Positions 34,641 to 44,900 are shown, numbered from the stretch's first letter. The stretch is 64,000 nt of DNA from Pumilibacter muris (GCF_943193045.1 NZ_CALPCN010000002.1:310001-374000); one strand, 5' to 3'. Notes: generated by a model not told the origin, from the letters alone. Numbers and translations: made by a program.

Positions 34641-36347
34641 TTATTTTTGCTCGTCGCGCTCTTGGGCTGAAATCGTATCGCGCATTTTAATGAGCGCGAT
34701 TTTGGTTTCGGCAGTCGTTTCGCCGAGAAGCGACGCGATTTCCTGCACGACGCGCATTTGCTTTTTAACAACGTTTTCGGCTACTTCGGCAGTCTCCTTT
34801 TTGATTTTGTCGAGCTTGCTGTTGTAGTCTACGTCTTCGGTTATGTCTTTCATTATGCAGAACAAAAGATTTTGATTTTTTACTTTTCTGAGCGTCATTT
34901 CCACCCATTTGCCCGTTTTTTCAAGCTTGACTTTGCGGGCGGTGAAAAACTCGTTTTCGTACAGAGCGCGGTAAAAATCTGCGGGATTGTGGTATTTTTC
35001 AAGCGAATCGCCTTTAGCCGAAGATTTGCTAACCCCCATAAGCTGGGCGGCTTTCTCGTTGATTTCAAGAATTTGCAAGTCGGAATCAACCGCGAATATG
35101 CCGTTGGGGCTGTTTTGAATTATATCGTAAGAAAGTCCTTCGGCGCGCTCGCGCATATAAGGCACGCACATGCTTATTTCAGCCATGCCGTTATAAACCG
35201 CAATCGCTTTTTCGCGGCAGGTGTTGTAGCCGCAAGCGCCGCAGTTGAGTTCGTCTTCGGGGCAATGTTTGCCCGTAGCCGCAAGAATTTTTTTAATTTC
35301 GTCTTCGGGCGGAGTTTTTCTGCCGTCTTCGAGTTTTTTATACTTGTATTCGAGCGACAATTCGGAATACGGTTTTTTCGACTCCGCGCCCGTCTTGGCG
35401 TAGGCGCGCACCGTTTCGGTCGCCTTTATAAACCCGCCTTTTTCGCGGCTGAGCGCGCAAGGTCCGTTGATGCAAGAAAATTCGCAAGCGTGCATCTCTA
35501 TAAACATACCCGAAAGAGTGTCTATATTCGCAAGCACCTCTTTCGCCCTCGCAAGCCCGTCTACGCTTATGTATTCGTAATCGGTTTGGAACGAGTCGAA
35601 CGACTTTATTATCCCGCGATTTATGGGATAGTAACGCGCCGCGTTCTTGGCGCCCGTCTCTGTAGCCGTAGCCGCGACTTCGGCATGTTGCGTAGCAAGC
35701 TCTATTCCCGCTTCCTTAAACATTGCGTTAAGTTCTTCGAAAGTGAGAACCGCGTCAAGCGCGCCGCTCTCGTCCGCCTCCTGTTTTTTGGCTATGCAAG
35801 GACCTATAAACACTATTTTGCAATCGGGAAATTTCTCTTTGAGCATTTTGCCGTGCGCAACCATAGGGCTCACTACGGGAGCAAGATACGCGAGCGCGTC
35901 GGGATAGTAAAGCCTTATAAGTCGCACTATGCTCGGGCACGCCGACGCAATGAGGTTTTTATATTTGCCGCCGCTAAGCAACTTATTATAGCGGTCGGTA
36001 ACCTCGCGCGCGCCGTCCGCAGTTTCGAACGCGTCAGCAAACCCGAGTTTTTTGAGCGCGCTTTTAAAAATAGCGAAATCGGGCAAAAAGCTTGCCGCAA
36101 ACGCGGGCGCAACCGACGCAATAACTTTCTTTTTGCCGCCGAGAAGTTTTTTCACCGACGCTACGTCGTTCACCACTTCTTTCGCGTTAAAACTGCACGC
36201 GCCCGTGCAATGCCCGCACAAAACGCACAAATCTTCGCGTATGCGCGCGCGGTCGCCGAGCACCGTAATAGCCTTAACGGGGCATTCGCGCAAGCACTTG
36301 TAGCAATTTTTGCAGTTAGCCTGCTTAAAATTCAAATACTCTCTCAT
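34641..36347 (-). CDS. Sensory [FeFe]-hydrogenase-like protein with PAS domain (group C/HydS-like)
   Basis: 568 residues. In order: two ferredoxin clusters (CKNCYKCLRECP and CVLCGHCTGACSF), a hydrogenase H-domain with SACPSI (L1), GPCIAKKQE (L2) and HACEFSCINGPC (L3), a CGACGYNTC iron-sulfur motif near residue 375, a PAS domain (about 410-520) and a short coiled coil. L1 has one Cys where catalytic enzymes have Cys-Cys, so catalysis may be weak. The PAS domain suggests a redox or H2 sensor that passes a signal to the phosphatase. The start overlaps the upstream stop as ATGA. Confidence 0.88.
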   Translation of the reverse strand: MREYLNFKQANCKNCYKCLRECPVKAITVLGDRARIREDLCVLCGHCTGACSFNAKEVVNDVASVKKLLGGKKKVIASVAPAFAASFLPDFAIFKSALKKLGFADAFETADGAREVTDRYNKLLSGGKYKNLIASACPSIVRLIRLYYPDALAYLAPVVSPMVAHGKMLKEKFPDCKIVFIGPCIAKKQEADESGALDAVLTFEELNAMFKEAGIELATQHAEVAATATETGAKNAARYYPINRGIIKSFDSFQTDYEYISVDGLARAKEVLANIDTLSGMFIEMHACEFSCINGPCALSREKGGFIKATETVRAYAKTGAESKKPYSELSLEYKYKKLEDGRKTPPEDEIKKILAATGKHCPEDELNCGACGYNTCREKAIAVYNGMAEISMCVPYMRERAEGLSYDIIQNSPNGIFAVDSDLQILEINEKAAQLMGVSKSSAKGDSLEKYHNPADFYRALYENEFFTARKVKLEKTGKWVEMTLRKVKNQNLLFCIMKDITEDVDYNSKLDKIKKETAEVAENVVKKQMRVVQEIASLLGETTAETKIALIKMRDTISAQERDEQK

Positions 36348-36586
36348 AACGCTTTCAGTACACGCTCGTTAAAAATTCCTTCCACCGTTTCGGGGGTAAC
36401 GCCGTCTAAGAACTCGCCGTTGCAAGTAACCGTTACGCCCGTGCCGCACTTACCCAAGCAAAAGCTTGCCGCAAGGTTCACCTTTCCTTCAAGTTTGTTA
36501 TCGGCTATAAGCTGTTTCAACTTTTCTATAACCTCGTAGCTGCCGCGCAAGTGGCACGACGAGCCTATGCACACTTTGATTTCCAT
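36344..36586 (-). CDS. Small NuoE-like [2Fe-2S] ferredoxin
   Basis: 80 residues from the ATG at 36586, which has TAGGAGGG 11 bases upstream; the ATG at 36643 lies within the promoter. Four Cys fit a thioredoxin-fold [2Fe-2S] site: VCIGSSCHLRG and ASFCLGKCGTGV. Related domains form NuoE and HydC-type subunits, which move electrons to or from hydrogenases. It is the first gene of the sensor operon and overlaps the PAS-hydrogenase gene by four bases, so a fixed ratio of the two products is likely. Confidence 0.9.
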   Translation of the reverse strand: MEIKVCIGSSCHLRGSYEVIEKLKQLIADNKLEGKVNLAASFCLGKCGTGVTVTCNGEFLDGVTPETVEGIFNERVLKAL

Positions 36587-36628
36587 TATGTTGCGCCCTC
36601 CTACCGTAAAAATATATTTAAGCGTACA

Positions 36629-36662
36629 CATAAAGTATAACATACACTTTATGATATTGCAA
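36629..36662 (-). promoter_or_regulatory. Promoter and overlapping palindrome of the hydrogenase sensor operon
   Basis: Minus strand TTGCAA (36662-36657), 17-base spacer, TATACT (36639-36634). An inverted repeat, CATAAAGT (36629-36636) and ACTTTATG (36646-36653) with nine bases between, covers the -10 box and part of the spacer, as an operator would. It does not match the Rex consensus. Confidence 0.7.
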
Positions 36663-36811
36663 GTGGCTGACGGAAATTAAAAAGAGCGTTTAGCATAAAA
36701 CGCCCTTTTGTGTTCAATGTATATTTTTGTTAAAGACTTTTTGCGCCATAAGCCGCTTAACGCTTTTAGCAACGGTTTTTCTGTTTACTTAGTTCTGCGC
36801 CGTTAAAAAAT

Positions 36812-37366
36812 TTACTTTTTGAGCGCGAACGTAGCCGCTGCCGAAGCCAAAGCCGCAACTATGCTGAGTATGCCCGCAACTATTGCGCCAACGCCGAGCG
36901 AGAAAGTAGTTTTGGTGGTAACGCCGAAAATCGAAACGCCTTCTTCGAGCGCTTTAATCGCGTCTTTGCCCGATAAAACGGTGGTGCCGTTAATAGTCAT
37001 ATCGCCCACGCCCATAGGGAACACCGCGCGGAACAAAAAGAAGAATATTCCAGCAAGCAAAAAGCCGCCGAGAGCGAGGAAGTTGCCGAGCTTCATATTC
37101 AAAAGTCCGCCGAGTATCGCACCCACAATTCCAACCGCCGTGAAAATCAACGAAAGGAACATCATGAAATTGAATTTGTAACCGTCTTCCGTTCCGAAAA
37201 TGAGTTTAAAGCCCGAAATACTGCTCGTGCCCGCCTCTTTATTTGCCACAATCGCTTTCGACGTTATTCCCGGCGCAAACATTAAAAAGATTGCCACAAG
37301 CCCAAGTAGAGCCGCTCCGAGCATAACGATTTGCCCCGTCTTGTTTTTGCTTTTTGCCTTTGCCAT
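36812..37366 (-). CDS. Small membrane protein of unknown function
   Basis: 184 residues with four hydrophobic segments (about 13-33, 67-90, 93-113 and 155-180) and a Lys-rich start. No family recognised. It has a perfect-consensus promoter at 37401-37429 and AGGAGG before the ATG, so it is probably well expressed as a single gene. Confidence 0.7.
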   Translation of the reverse strand: MAKAKSKNKTGQIVMLGAALLGLVAIFLMFAPGITSKAIVANKEAGTSSISGFKLIFGTEDGYKFNFMMFLSLIFTAVGIVGAILGGLLNMKLGNFLALGGFLLAGIFFFLFRAVFPMGVGDMTINGTTVLSGKDAIKALEEGVSIFGVTTKTTFSLGVGAIVAGILSIVAALASAAATFALKK

Positions 37367-37400
37367 GTTTTCCTCCTAACACTGTTTTTAATGTGGTTTT

Positions 37401-37429
37401 ATTATACCCCATCCGACGTTTTCTGTCAA
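37401..37429 (-). promoter_or_regulatory. Consensus sigma-A promoter of the small membrane protein gene
   Basis: Minus strand TTGACA (37429-37424), 17-base spacer, TATAAT (37406-37401), both boxes perfect. Confidence 0.88.
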
Positions 37430-37518
37430 CCGTCTAACGCACCGATTTCGGCGGGTTTTCACAGAACACCGAAAACATGAGGAATATGCCGCAAACGGGG
37501 AATTATTCGCTCATGCAG

Positions 37519-37566
37519 AGGATTGCCTCGCCGCGCTTGCAAAGACAGCATGCCCTCACAATGACA
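37519..37566. repeat. Dispersed GGATTGC-type repeat copy
   Basis: GGATTGCCTCGCCGCGCTTG and a following ACAATGACAA segment match the repeat units at 10881 and 13953. Confidence 0.6.
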
Positions 37567-37600
37567 ATAATGAAACGCTCTCAACCGTAAAAGCCTCAAC

Positions 37601-37635
37601 AAAAAAAGACTGCCGCGTTGTCGCAACAGTCTTTT
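37601..37635 (-). terminator. Intrinsic terminator after pgmB
   Basis: AAAAGACTG (37604-37612) pairs with CAGTCTTTT (37627-37635), with GCG/CGC pairing inside. On the minus strand seven T residues end the structure. Confidence 0.8.
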
Positions 37636-37677
37636 AAGGAAACTTTCGGGCAACAGAGTTACCCAAAGAGAGGGGCA

Positions 37678-38304
37678 TTACAATTCCAACAGGTCGGAGA
37701 ATTTTCCGAGCCCTTTTGTTATTCCGTCGCATTTTGCCGCGCCGCCTATTCCCACAGGCGCGAACCCGCCCGCAAGAGCCGCGCAGATTCCCGCTTCGGC
37801 GTCTTCCACCACATAACACTCTTCGGGCTTTAAGCCGAGCATTTTTGCGGCGCACAAAAACACTTCGGGGTCGGGCTTGCTTTTCTTTATATTGTTTCCG
37901 TCGCTTATTGCGTCGAAATAATCTTTATAACCTATTTTTTCGAGAATAATAGGGGCGTTCTTGCTCGAACTGCCTATTGCAAGCAAATAACCGCGCTTAC
38001 GCAGTTGTTCGAGCGTTTCGGTTACGCCTTCCAACCTGTCGGCGGGAGTGAGTTTTTTCAATAATTCGCGGTATATCCGATTTTTGCTTTCGGCAAGTTG
38101 CGCCTTTTCCTCTTGCGAGTATTTTTTTTCGGCGCGCTCCAAAATTATTTCGAGGCTCTCCCCTCTGCTAACCCCGCGAAGCCGCTCGTTGATTTCTCTG
38201 TTAAAGAAAATACCCTCGCCGTCCGCCGTTTGCTTCCATGCCTCGTAGTGCAATTCGTCGGTGCTCACAATAACGCCGTCTAAATCGAATATAAACGCTT
38301 TCAT
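37678..38304 (-). CDS. pgmB: Beta-phosphoglucomutase (HAD superfamily)
   Basis: 208 residues. HAD motif I is FDLDGVIVSTDELHYEAWK, where two Asp act in phosphoryl transfer; RLRGVSRGESLEIIL is a beta-phosphoglucomutase signature; SSSKNA and KPDPEVFL give motifs II and III; VVEDAEAGICAALAGG is motif IV. It converts beta-glucose 1-phosphate to glucose 6-phosphate. This is the product released by inverting GH65 phosphorylases, and such a gene lies 8 kb upstream on the same strand, so the two probably serve one pathway (inference). Confidence 0.93.
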   Translation of the reverse strand: MKAFIFDLDGVIVSTDELHYEAWKQTADGEGIFFNREINERLRGVSRGESLEIILERAEKKYSQEEKAQLAESKNRIYRELLKKLTPADRLEGVTETLEQLRKRGYLLAIGSSSKNAPIILEKIGYKDYFDAISDGNNIKKSKPDPEVFLCAAKMLGLKPEECYVVEDAEAGICAALAGGFAPVGIGGAAKCDGITKGLGKFSDLLEL

Positions 38305-38346
38305 TCTATAATTTTTTCCTTTTTAGTATATTTAAAAACGTAATCG

Positions 38347-38397
38347 CGGCGCATACAGAAGACGTCAAGCTTTGCGAACGCAGTTCCGTATGCGCCG
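38347..38397 (-). other. Long stem-loop between the 1184-residue surface gene and pgmB
   Basis: CGGCGCATAC (38347-38356) and GTATGCGCCG (38388-38397) pair perfectly over ten bases around a 31-base loop. No U-tract follows, so a role in mRNA stability or partial termination is possible. Confidence 0.5.
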
Positions 38398-38410
38398 ACT
38401 AAACGCGCTT

Positions 38411-41400
38411 TTAATTTTGTTTTTTGCGCTTCTTTAAAGCCAACGCCGCCGCAGGCAAAAGCACAACCATAACCGCGCCCGCACCGAACGGAACCGACGC
38501 GCTCAACGTGCCTTTGCAACCGCTCTTTTTAGCCGAGTAAATTTCGGGCTTTTCTTGCGGGCTCACAGCCGCTTTGGGCTTTAAACCGTTTTTCACCGCA
38601 CTGTCGAGCTCGCTAATCGCGTTCGACACGTCGGACGGAGACGCGATTGCGTCGGCGAGCACCGCTTGCGCTTTTTCAATCGCGGCTCTTATTTTAGCCG
38701 CACTAAGCTCGGTGTAGCCGCCGCTTTCCGCCGCTTGCTCGGCGGACGCTATTGCCGCGTTCAGCGGCGATTTGTCAACCGTGCTAACAAGCGCTTCTAT
38801 TTGGTCGAAAAGCTGCCACACGCCCACGCCTATGTCGTTTTGAACCATAAACGGGTCGGCGAGCAACGCTTCCGCCGCCTCTAACTTAACCCGCAGATTT
38901 TCGTAGCTTTCGGGCGTAACGTATAGGGGGTTTACTCTGCGCGCTATTTTAACAAGCTCTTCAAGGTCGGAAGTGTCGGTATACGGGCGCACGAACACGT
39001 TGGCTGTTGCCGTAACTCCGAACAAATTCACAAGATTTTTCGGCAAACTCGTAAATTCGCCTACGAACGTAGTCCAACCCGTTGCGGTGGAATTAAACGA
39101 TTCGCAGCTCCATTTTACGGGAAGTTCGTATTTATTTCCCGCAGTGTCGGTCGCCGTCATTTTTTCGGGAAGAGACGCGAGCACTTCCGCTTTCGACACA
39201 AACCGTTCCACAGCCACGCGCTCTTCGCCCGCGCTCTTCATGCAGTTTTCGCTCTCGTTCGGCTTTTGCTCGTCGGTAAGTTCGGTTATGCGAACCTTGC
39301 TCACGTCTATGGGAATAAGTCCGCCGTGAATGGAAATATATCCCGCCTCGCGATTGAATATATCGCCCTCAACGTACATAACAGGCTTGCCGTTTACCGA
39401 AATAGACACGGTATTGTTCACCGAAATTACCCGCAAAGTAAATTCGGAACCGAGCGCAAATCCCGCAACGTTGGCGTCTTCCGGCCCGAGCTCGGGCTTT
39501 GCTCCGTTCCACAACAGAACTCTGCCGCGCGGCTCGATTACGGCGTAATAGCCTTTGTCGTAGTCGCTTTGAACGTTGTTTATTTCCGGCTTATACAGCC
39601 CGAACCCAACGTAACCCCACGCGGCGGGGTCGGAAGTTTTCATTGTGAAGGCGCCTTCCAAAATAAAGTTTTTAAACTTTTTGGCGGTGTAGGTATACGA
39701 GCGGTCCCAACTGTCTCTGTCTTGCGCGCCCGTTTGCGAAAGCACGCCGCCGTTCATGCTCCAAGTGCCGCCGCCCGTAACGCGCCAAGCGGAAGTGTTG
39801 GAAAGAATGTCTTCGCCCGCATCATACGCGGTGTATGCCTGCATTTCTTCCCAAACGCTTTGATTGCGAGTGTTCGCCGAAGCGTTATGGAAACGCATGT
39901 ATCTCGCCCTAACGGGGGCAAAACTAAAACCGTGCCCGCCGTTCGGATTTTCTTTATACGCGCCGTCGGTGCCCGCGCCTACGCCGACCGAGTTATCCGT
40001 ATCGTTATTGAACACGGTGTAAACGCCTTGCGTAAAGTTTTCGTCGAGCGCAAGCTGAATTACAACGTCGTTGAAATTCCAATCGTGCCAAGCTTTAACA
40101 AGCACTCTGTTTATAGTGTATTCCTTTCCGAAGTCAACCACAGCGAAACAAGGTGAGTTCGGAGCCGAACCCCAAGTGTTGTGAGGGTCGAAACTTCCGT
40201 CGGTTACGGTGCTCGGTTCAACGCTTCCTTGAAACGCTTCCGTCTCGCCCGTAAAAGTAGGCTCGCGGGAGAGCGCGACGTTTTGCGAACCGTCGGATAT
40301 TATATACCGCCCTATTACCGCGTCGGATATTTCGGTTCCGCGCACCGCGATTGCCTTAATATCGAAAAAGCCGAGTTCGCCGTCTTTGCCGATAGTCAGG
40401 GGCGACGTGTAGCGCTCCGAACGATATGTGGGATAGCTGCCGTCGGTGGTGTAGTAAATTTCGGCGCCTTCGTCGTAGCTCGTGAGCGTAACGGTTTGCT
40501 GCCCCAAGTAAGTGCCGCTCTTGTGGCTGAGCGACGGAGCTTTGAGCGGCTCGCGTATGCTGAGTTCGCCGTTAAGTTTATAAACGCGCATCTCGCCCGC
40601 TTGCAACTCAACCTCGAAACTTCCGCTTGCCACGCTTATTTCGATTTCTTCGGGCGCGGCGAGCGGTTTCGTGTAGTCGGGCAAAGTTTCGAACGAATCG
40701 GGTTTATACCAAGTAAGCGAAGTAAGCCCAGACGACGCGTCGGCGTTAATCGTGTATTTTTTGCTTCCCGTAAGCTCTTTGTTGAAAAGCATAAGATATT
40801 TTTCGCTGTCGTCTTTGCTGTATCCGAGCGAGAAAATAAGATTGTCGTTTTGCGACGACGGTTGCAATAAGAAAGCTTTGGGAAGAGCTTCCGTTCCTGT
40901 GGGAACGTCGCCCGAATGATAGGCATGCGCAACGTCGAAGCTCATGAGCACTGGTCCGAGTTGGCGGGTTTGCCAATTCAGTTTTTGCATAGGCTCGTAG
41001 CGGTCGGTGGGTTCGCCTTTGTTGGTAAGCACAAAGTCTTGCATTCCCTCGCCCGCAGGCGGCTCCTGATATGCCGGCGACACCCAACAAAAATGGCTTA
41101 TGCTCTTCATGCCGTAAGAGAGAAGCGAGTTCATGCTCCAACGCGCTTCGGCAACTGTGGGGCGACGCATGCCGTTCCACCAACCCATTTGCGTATAGCC
41201 GCCCGTTTTTAAACGGTTGTTCTCGAACGCCACTTTTCTGATAGTTTCCACGTCCGAAAAGTAGGACGCGCGAACGTCTTCGAACTGCGTGAACGGATAA
41301 TGGTCGAAATATAAATATTCTATGGATTCGGCGCCCGTAGCAACCCAGTTGCGGACGTAATCTTCGTAACTTCCGCCCAAGTTCGAGGCTCCCGCATAGT

Positions 41401-41965
41401 TTGGAAAGAGGTTCACATACGGAAAACGCGAGGGGTCGAGCTCTTGCAATTTGCGGCAAATATTTGCCACCGACTGAAATTGCGCAGCGCTCGGCTCGTC
41501 TTTAACATAGTAACCCACACAACGGTCGAGGTCTTTCGCGTAATTAACCATATCGTTTAGTTCCGCTTCGTCAAGTACAGAGCTTTGCGGGCACATTGAA
41601 AAATATATGTTGAGTTCGCGGCAAAGTTCGTTATACGCGCCCCACTCCGACGGGTCCAAAAAGTCGCGAGAGGTCGCGCCCGAAACGCTGCCGTCGAGCG
41701 GCGACCACCAAGTGGGCGTATCGACCCAATTCATGCCGCTGCGCGCAAGGTCGCGCGTTTGCTCCTCTAAACTCGCAATGGATTTGTCGTAGTAATTCAC
41801 AAACCCCGCGATTGTAAATTCGTCCATTGTGTTAAGCTCGCCTATTGCGGCGTCGGCTTTTTCTTTTTTACTAAACACTGAAACCCCTCCGACAGCCGTC
41901 GCAACCGCCATTGCGGCGCACACCAAACATACGGAAAGACGGGAAAAAGTTTTCTTCTTTTTCAT
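38411..41965 (-). CDS. Large secreted surface protein with TIM-barrel-like, discoidin and FIVAR domains and a GC-type tail
   Basis: 1184 residues. Signal peptide (1-40), a TIM-barrel glycosidase-like region (about 45-380) with a candidate acid in YYVKDEPSA near residue 157, and a chitobiase-type C-terminal domain (IYYTTDGSYPT, about 490-560). Then come a discoidin (F5/8) domain (about 565-720), a concanavalin-like domain (about 725-910), a Big_4-like Ig domain and two FIVAR repeats. The tail is KKSGCKG, a hydrophobic span, then KKRKKQN. It probably binds and may cleave a glycan at the cell surface; the catalytic family is not recognised. Its ATG overlaps the previous stop (TAATG), with AAAAGGAG in the upstream coding sequence. 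Confidence 0.82.
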   Translation of the reverse strand: MKKKKTFSRLSVCLVCAAMAVATAVGGVSVFSKKEKADAAIGELNTMDEFTIAGFVNYYDKSIASLEEQTRDLARSGMNWVDTPTWWSPLDGSVSGATSRDFLDPSEWGAYNELCRELNIYFSMCPQSSVLDEAELNDMVNYAKDLDRCVGYYVKDEPSAAQFQSVANICRKLQELDPSRFPYVNLFPNYAGASNLGGSYEDYVRNWVATGAESIEYLYFDHYPFTQFEDVRASYFSDVETIRKVAFENNRLKTGGYTQMGWWNGMRRPTVAEARWSMNSLLSYGMKSISHFCWVSPAYQEPPAGEGMQDFVLTNKGEPTDRYEPMQKLNWQTRQLGPVLMSFDVAHAYHSGDVPTGTEALPKAFLLQPSSQNDNLIFSLGYSKDDSEKYLMLFNKELTGSKKYTINADASSGLTSLTWYKPDSFETLPDYTKPLAAPEEIEISVASGSFEVELQAGEMRVYKLNGELSIREPLKAPSLSHKSGTYLGQQTVTLTSYDEGAEIYYTTDGSYPTYRSERYTSPLTIGKDGELGFFDIKAIAVRGTEISDAVIGRYIISDGSQNVALSREPTFTGETEAFQGSVEPSTVTDGSFDPHNTWGSAPNSPCFAVVDFGKEYTINRVLVKAWHDWNFNDVVIQLALDENFTQGVYTVFNNDTDNSVGVGAGTDGAYKENPNGGHGFSFAPVRARYMRFHNASANTRNQSVWEEMQAYTAYDAGEDILSNTSAWRVTGGGTWSMNGGVLSQTGAQDRDSWDRSYTYTAKKFKNFILEGAFTMKTSDPAAWGYVGFGLYKPEINNVQSDYDKGYYAVIEPRGRVLLWNGAKPELGPEDANVAGFALGSEFTLRVISVNNTVSISVNGKPVMYVEGDIFNREAGYISIHGGLIPIDVSKVRITELTDEQKPNESENCMKSAGEERVAVERFVSKAEVLASLPEKMTATDTAGNKYELPVKWSCESFNSTATGWTTFVGEFTSLPKNLVNLFGVTATANVFVRPYTDTSDLEELVKIARRVNPLYVTPESYENLRVKLEAAEALLADPFMVQNDIGVGVWQLFDQIEALVSTVDKSPLNAAIASAEQAAESGGYTELSAAKIRAAIEKAQAVLADAIASPSDVSNAISELDSAVKNGLKPKAAVSPQEKPEIYSAKKSGCKGTLSASVPFGAGAVMVVLLPAAALALKKRKKQN

Positions 41966-44900
41966 TATTTCACGTTCTCCTTTTTGCCTTTTCGTTTAGC
42001 CATAATAACCGCAACCGCAAGCACGACAACCGCCGCAACAACGCTTGAAACTCCCACCGCGTTCGAGCCGCAGCCGCAACCGCTTTTCTTAGCCGAAAGA
42101 GCGTTTTTTGCGGAGTTGAGCGTTTCTATCGCTCCGTCGGCGTCCGCTTGGCTCACGTCGTTGCTGTTTGCTACCGAGCGAGCGTATTCGAGCGCTTTAA
42201 CGAAAGCGTCGTAACTTTCGGAGCTGTAACCGCCTTTTTCTATTTTTTCGGCTTCTTCTATAGCCGCATAGAGCGCGGTTTTATTAGCGAGTTCTTTGAG
42301 CGCCTCTACCGCCGCTTTCAGCTCGGAAAGAGCTTTGTCTATTTCGGATTGAACCGCGTCGGCGTTCAAGCGAACGGCTTCCGCTTTTTCGAGCGCCGCT
42401 TCGTAAACGTTGTAGGTTGTAACGGTGTAACGGTCGGCGGCGTAATTGCACGAAGAAACGTATTCGTTTAATTCCGTTTTGTTTCCTATTGCCACAAGCG
42501 CGGCAAGCTTCTCTTCGAGGTCGGCGGCGGCAGACGCAATAACTTCGGCTTCGCTGTCGTCGGATACCGCTTTCGCCGCTTCGAGCGACGCGCTCAACGC
42601 TTCGGCGGTTGCCTGAGTGTAAAGGCTTAAATCCACTTGCTCGGCTTTCGCAATCGCCGCTTCGAGCGCCGACATATCCGACTTTTCTTCGAGCGCCGCA
42701 AAAGTTTGGTTTAAAGCCGCGAGCGCTTTGGCAATTTCGTCTTCGTAAGCTTCCGCACTGTCCACAATCGCTTTCGCGTCGGCGAGGGCGTCGGCAAAAG
42801 GAGTCCAAGTGGCTATCGTGTATTTGTTTTCGGTGTTTTTAAGTTCGTTGTAGCGAGCCGCAAGCTCGGTTGTGTTCCCTATTTTCTTCAACGCGCTTAT
42901 AGCGGCGTTAAGTTCGGCAAGAGCGTTATCAACCGCGCTTTGCGTTGCATTCTCGTTTTCTTTTACTTCGGTTGCGCCCGCAAGCTTTTCGGCTAACGCG
43001 CTCCACGAAGCCGCCGAATATTCCGACTCCGCAAGCTTGTTCGCCTCATCGATAGCCGCGTTTAAATCGGTTTTATCGCCCTTGCGCAATAAGCCTTTAA
43101 CGGCTTCGTCGAGAGCTTTTTGCGCCTTGTCGATTTCGGCTTGAAACTGCTTTGTGCCTCCGAATACCGTTTTCGCCTCGCTTAGCGCGTCGGGAAGCGG
43201 CGCCCATGTGTCGGGCAAATAGTCGCTCTCGGTCAGTGCTTCCGCTTTTTCTATTAAAGCGCCGAGAGCCGTTTTATCCGCCGCTTCGGCAACGGTAACG
43301 TTTATTTTCATAATGCCGTATATATCCGCCCAAGCGGTTTCGCCCGCGTCGAACGTAAATTCGTATTTTCCCGCCGTAGTGCCCGAAAAAGTCGTGCAAT
43401 TCCATTCGCCCGTAAGGGTGGCGGCGTTACCCAAATAGTCTTCAACTTCTACTTGCGCGGGAAGTTTTTCCGCAAAGTCCGCCTTTTCGCTTCCGTTGGG
43501 CACGGTAACGTCGGCAATTCCTTTCGCTTTGGTTATTGCGCGCTCGGGCGTAGGGTATTCCTCGCCCTCTACCACGTTGGCTTTATTATACGCTTGAATT
43601 TCCACCCAAGCGGAAAATCTGTTTGCATTACGGCAACTCACGCTAAACGTGCGCAAATAGCGCGCTTGCACGGCTTCGAAATTATGCTCGCGCATTTGCG
43701 TATACCAGTCTTCGCCCGGCGTCTCGGTAATGCCGTCAACGCTGATATAACTTTGCAAAACATTAGTGTGATTGCAATACACGGTATAAACGTCCGATGA
43801 AAAATCCGCAACGGTTGAAAGTTGGATTAGTACGGCAAACTCCCAATCGTTCCAAAATTCGGCTATAACCGTATCGATTTCGTATTCCGCCCCGAAATCG
43901 AGATACAACCACGCGGGAAAACCGTAGGCGGTGCCCGCGACGTTTTCGAGACCGCGTTGCCCGTCGGTTACTTGCTTTAATATGTCGTCGCTCATTGCGG
44001 CGCTTCCGTTAAAGGTCGCAAGTTGCACGTCGTCGTCGAACGTGGGCATAACTCCGAGCGCAACGTTGCGAGCCGCCTCGTTTATGTCGAACTTGAAATC
44101 GCTCGGAATAGTGGCGGTTCCGTCCGTCAAAAATGCCGACGCGCGAACAAGCAACTTATTTGCGCCCAACTGCGAAAGTTTTATGGGGGCAGTGTATTCC
44201 GCGCTTTCTTCGGTGGGGATACTGCCGTCGGTAGTGTAGCGAATAGTTGCGCCGTCGTGCTCCGTAGTGAGCGTAAGCTCGCCTTTTTGCGACTGCTTTT
44301 CGGTAATCAAATTGCCCGCAACGGGAGCAAGCCCGTCGGTTACGGCATAAACGGCTACTTCGTTAAAATCGGAACATTTTCTTTGCTCGGATTTTCCCGT
44401 AACGCGAACGTATCTGCCGAAAACGGGCGCACGCTCTATAATGTTGAGTTTTTTCTCGACGTCTTTTAATGCCTCGTCGTAGCCTATGCCTTGCCCCAAA
44501 GCGTTGCCTTCGTCGCTGTTGTAAAGCGTCACGGCGTCCGAAAAATCTTCGGAATTTGCCACTTGAACCAAAACGTTAAGCTGGCGGTGGTTAACCCAAA
44601 ACAGCACGCCCACGCTCGTAATCGTGTAAGCTTTGCCCAAATCGATTACGGCGTAGCCTTGTGTCTTTTCGCCCGCATCGTTGAAAAGCGTAACCAAGTT
44701 ATGCCCTTCGCCCGCTTCGAGGTCGCCGTCGGTGAGCGCCTCGTAGGGATTAAAGCCCTCTTGCCCGTGCAAATGCCTCACGTTTTCGTGCGGGATTTCG
44801 GTGCCGTCTATGTAGGTAAACTTTGCGGTTTTCCCTGCGGCTACGTTGGTAGTTGTGTACCCGTTGGTAGGCTTATACTCCGCGTCGGCGCGGGCGGATA

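Larger units (their letters stand above)
37367..37677. other. Intergenic region downstream of pgmB
   Basis: 311 bases without a gene. It holds the promoter of the small membrane protein (37401-37429), a copy of the dispersed repeat (37519-37566) and the pgmB terminator (37601-37635). Confidence 0.7.

Noticed and set aside
34758-36539. A 593-codon open frame on the plus strand over the hydrogenase sensor gene
   Set aside because: It is the mirror of the minus-strand gene; its product is full of Arg, His, Phe and Tyr with no known motif, and no ribosome binding site precedes it.
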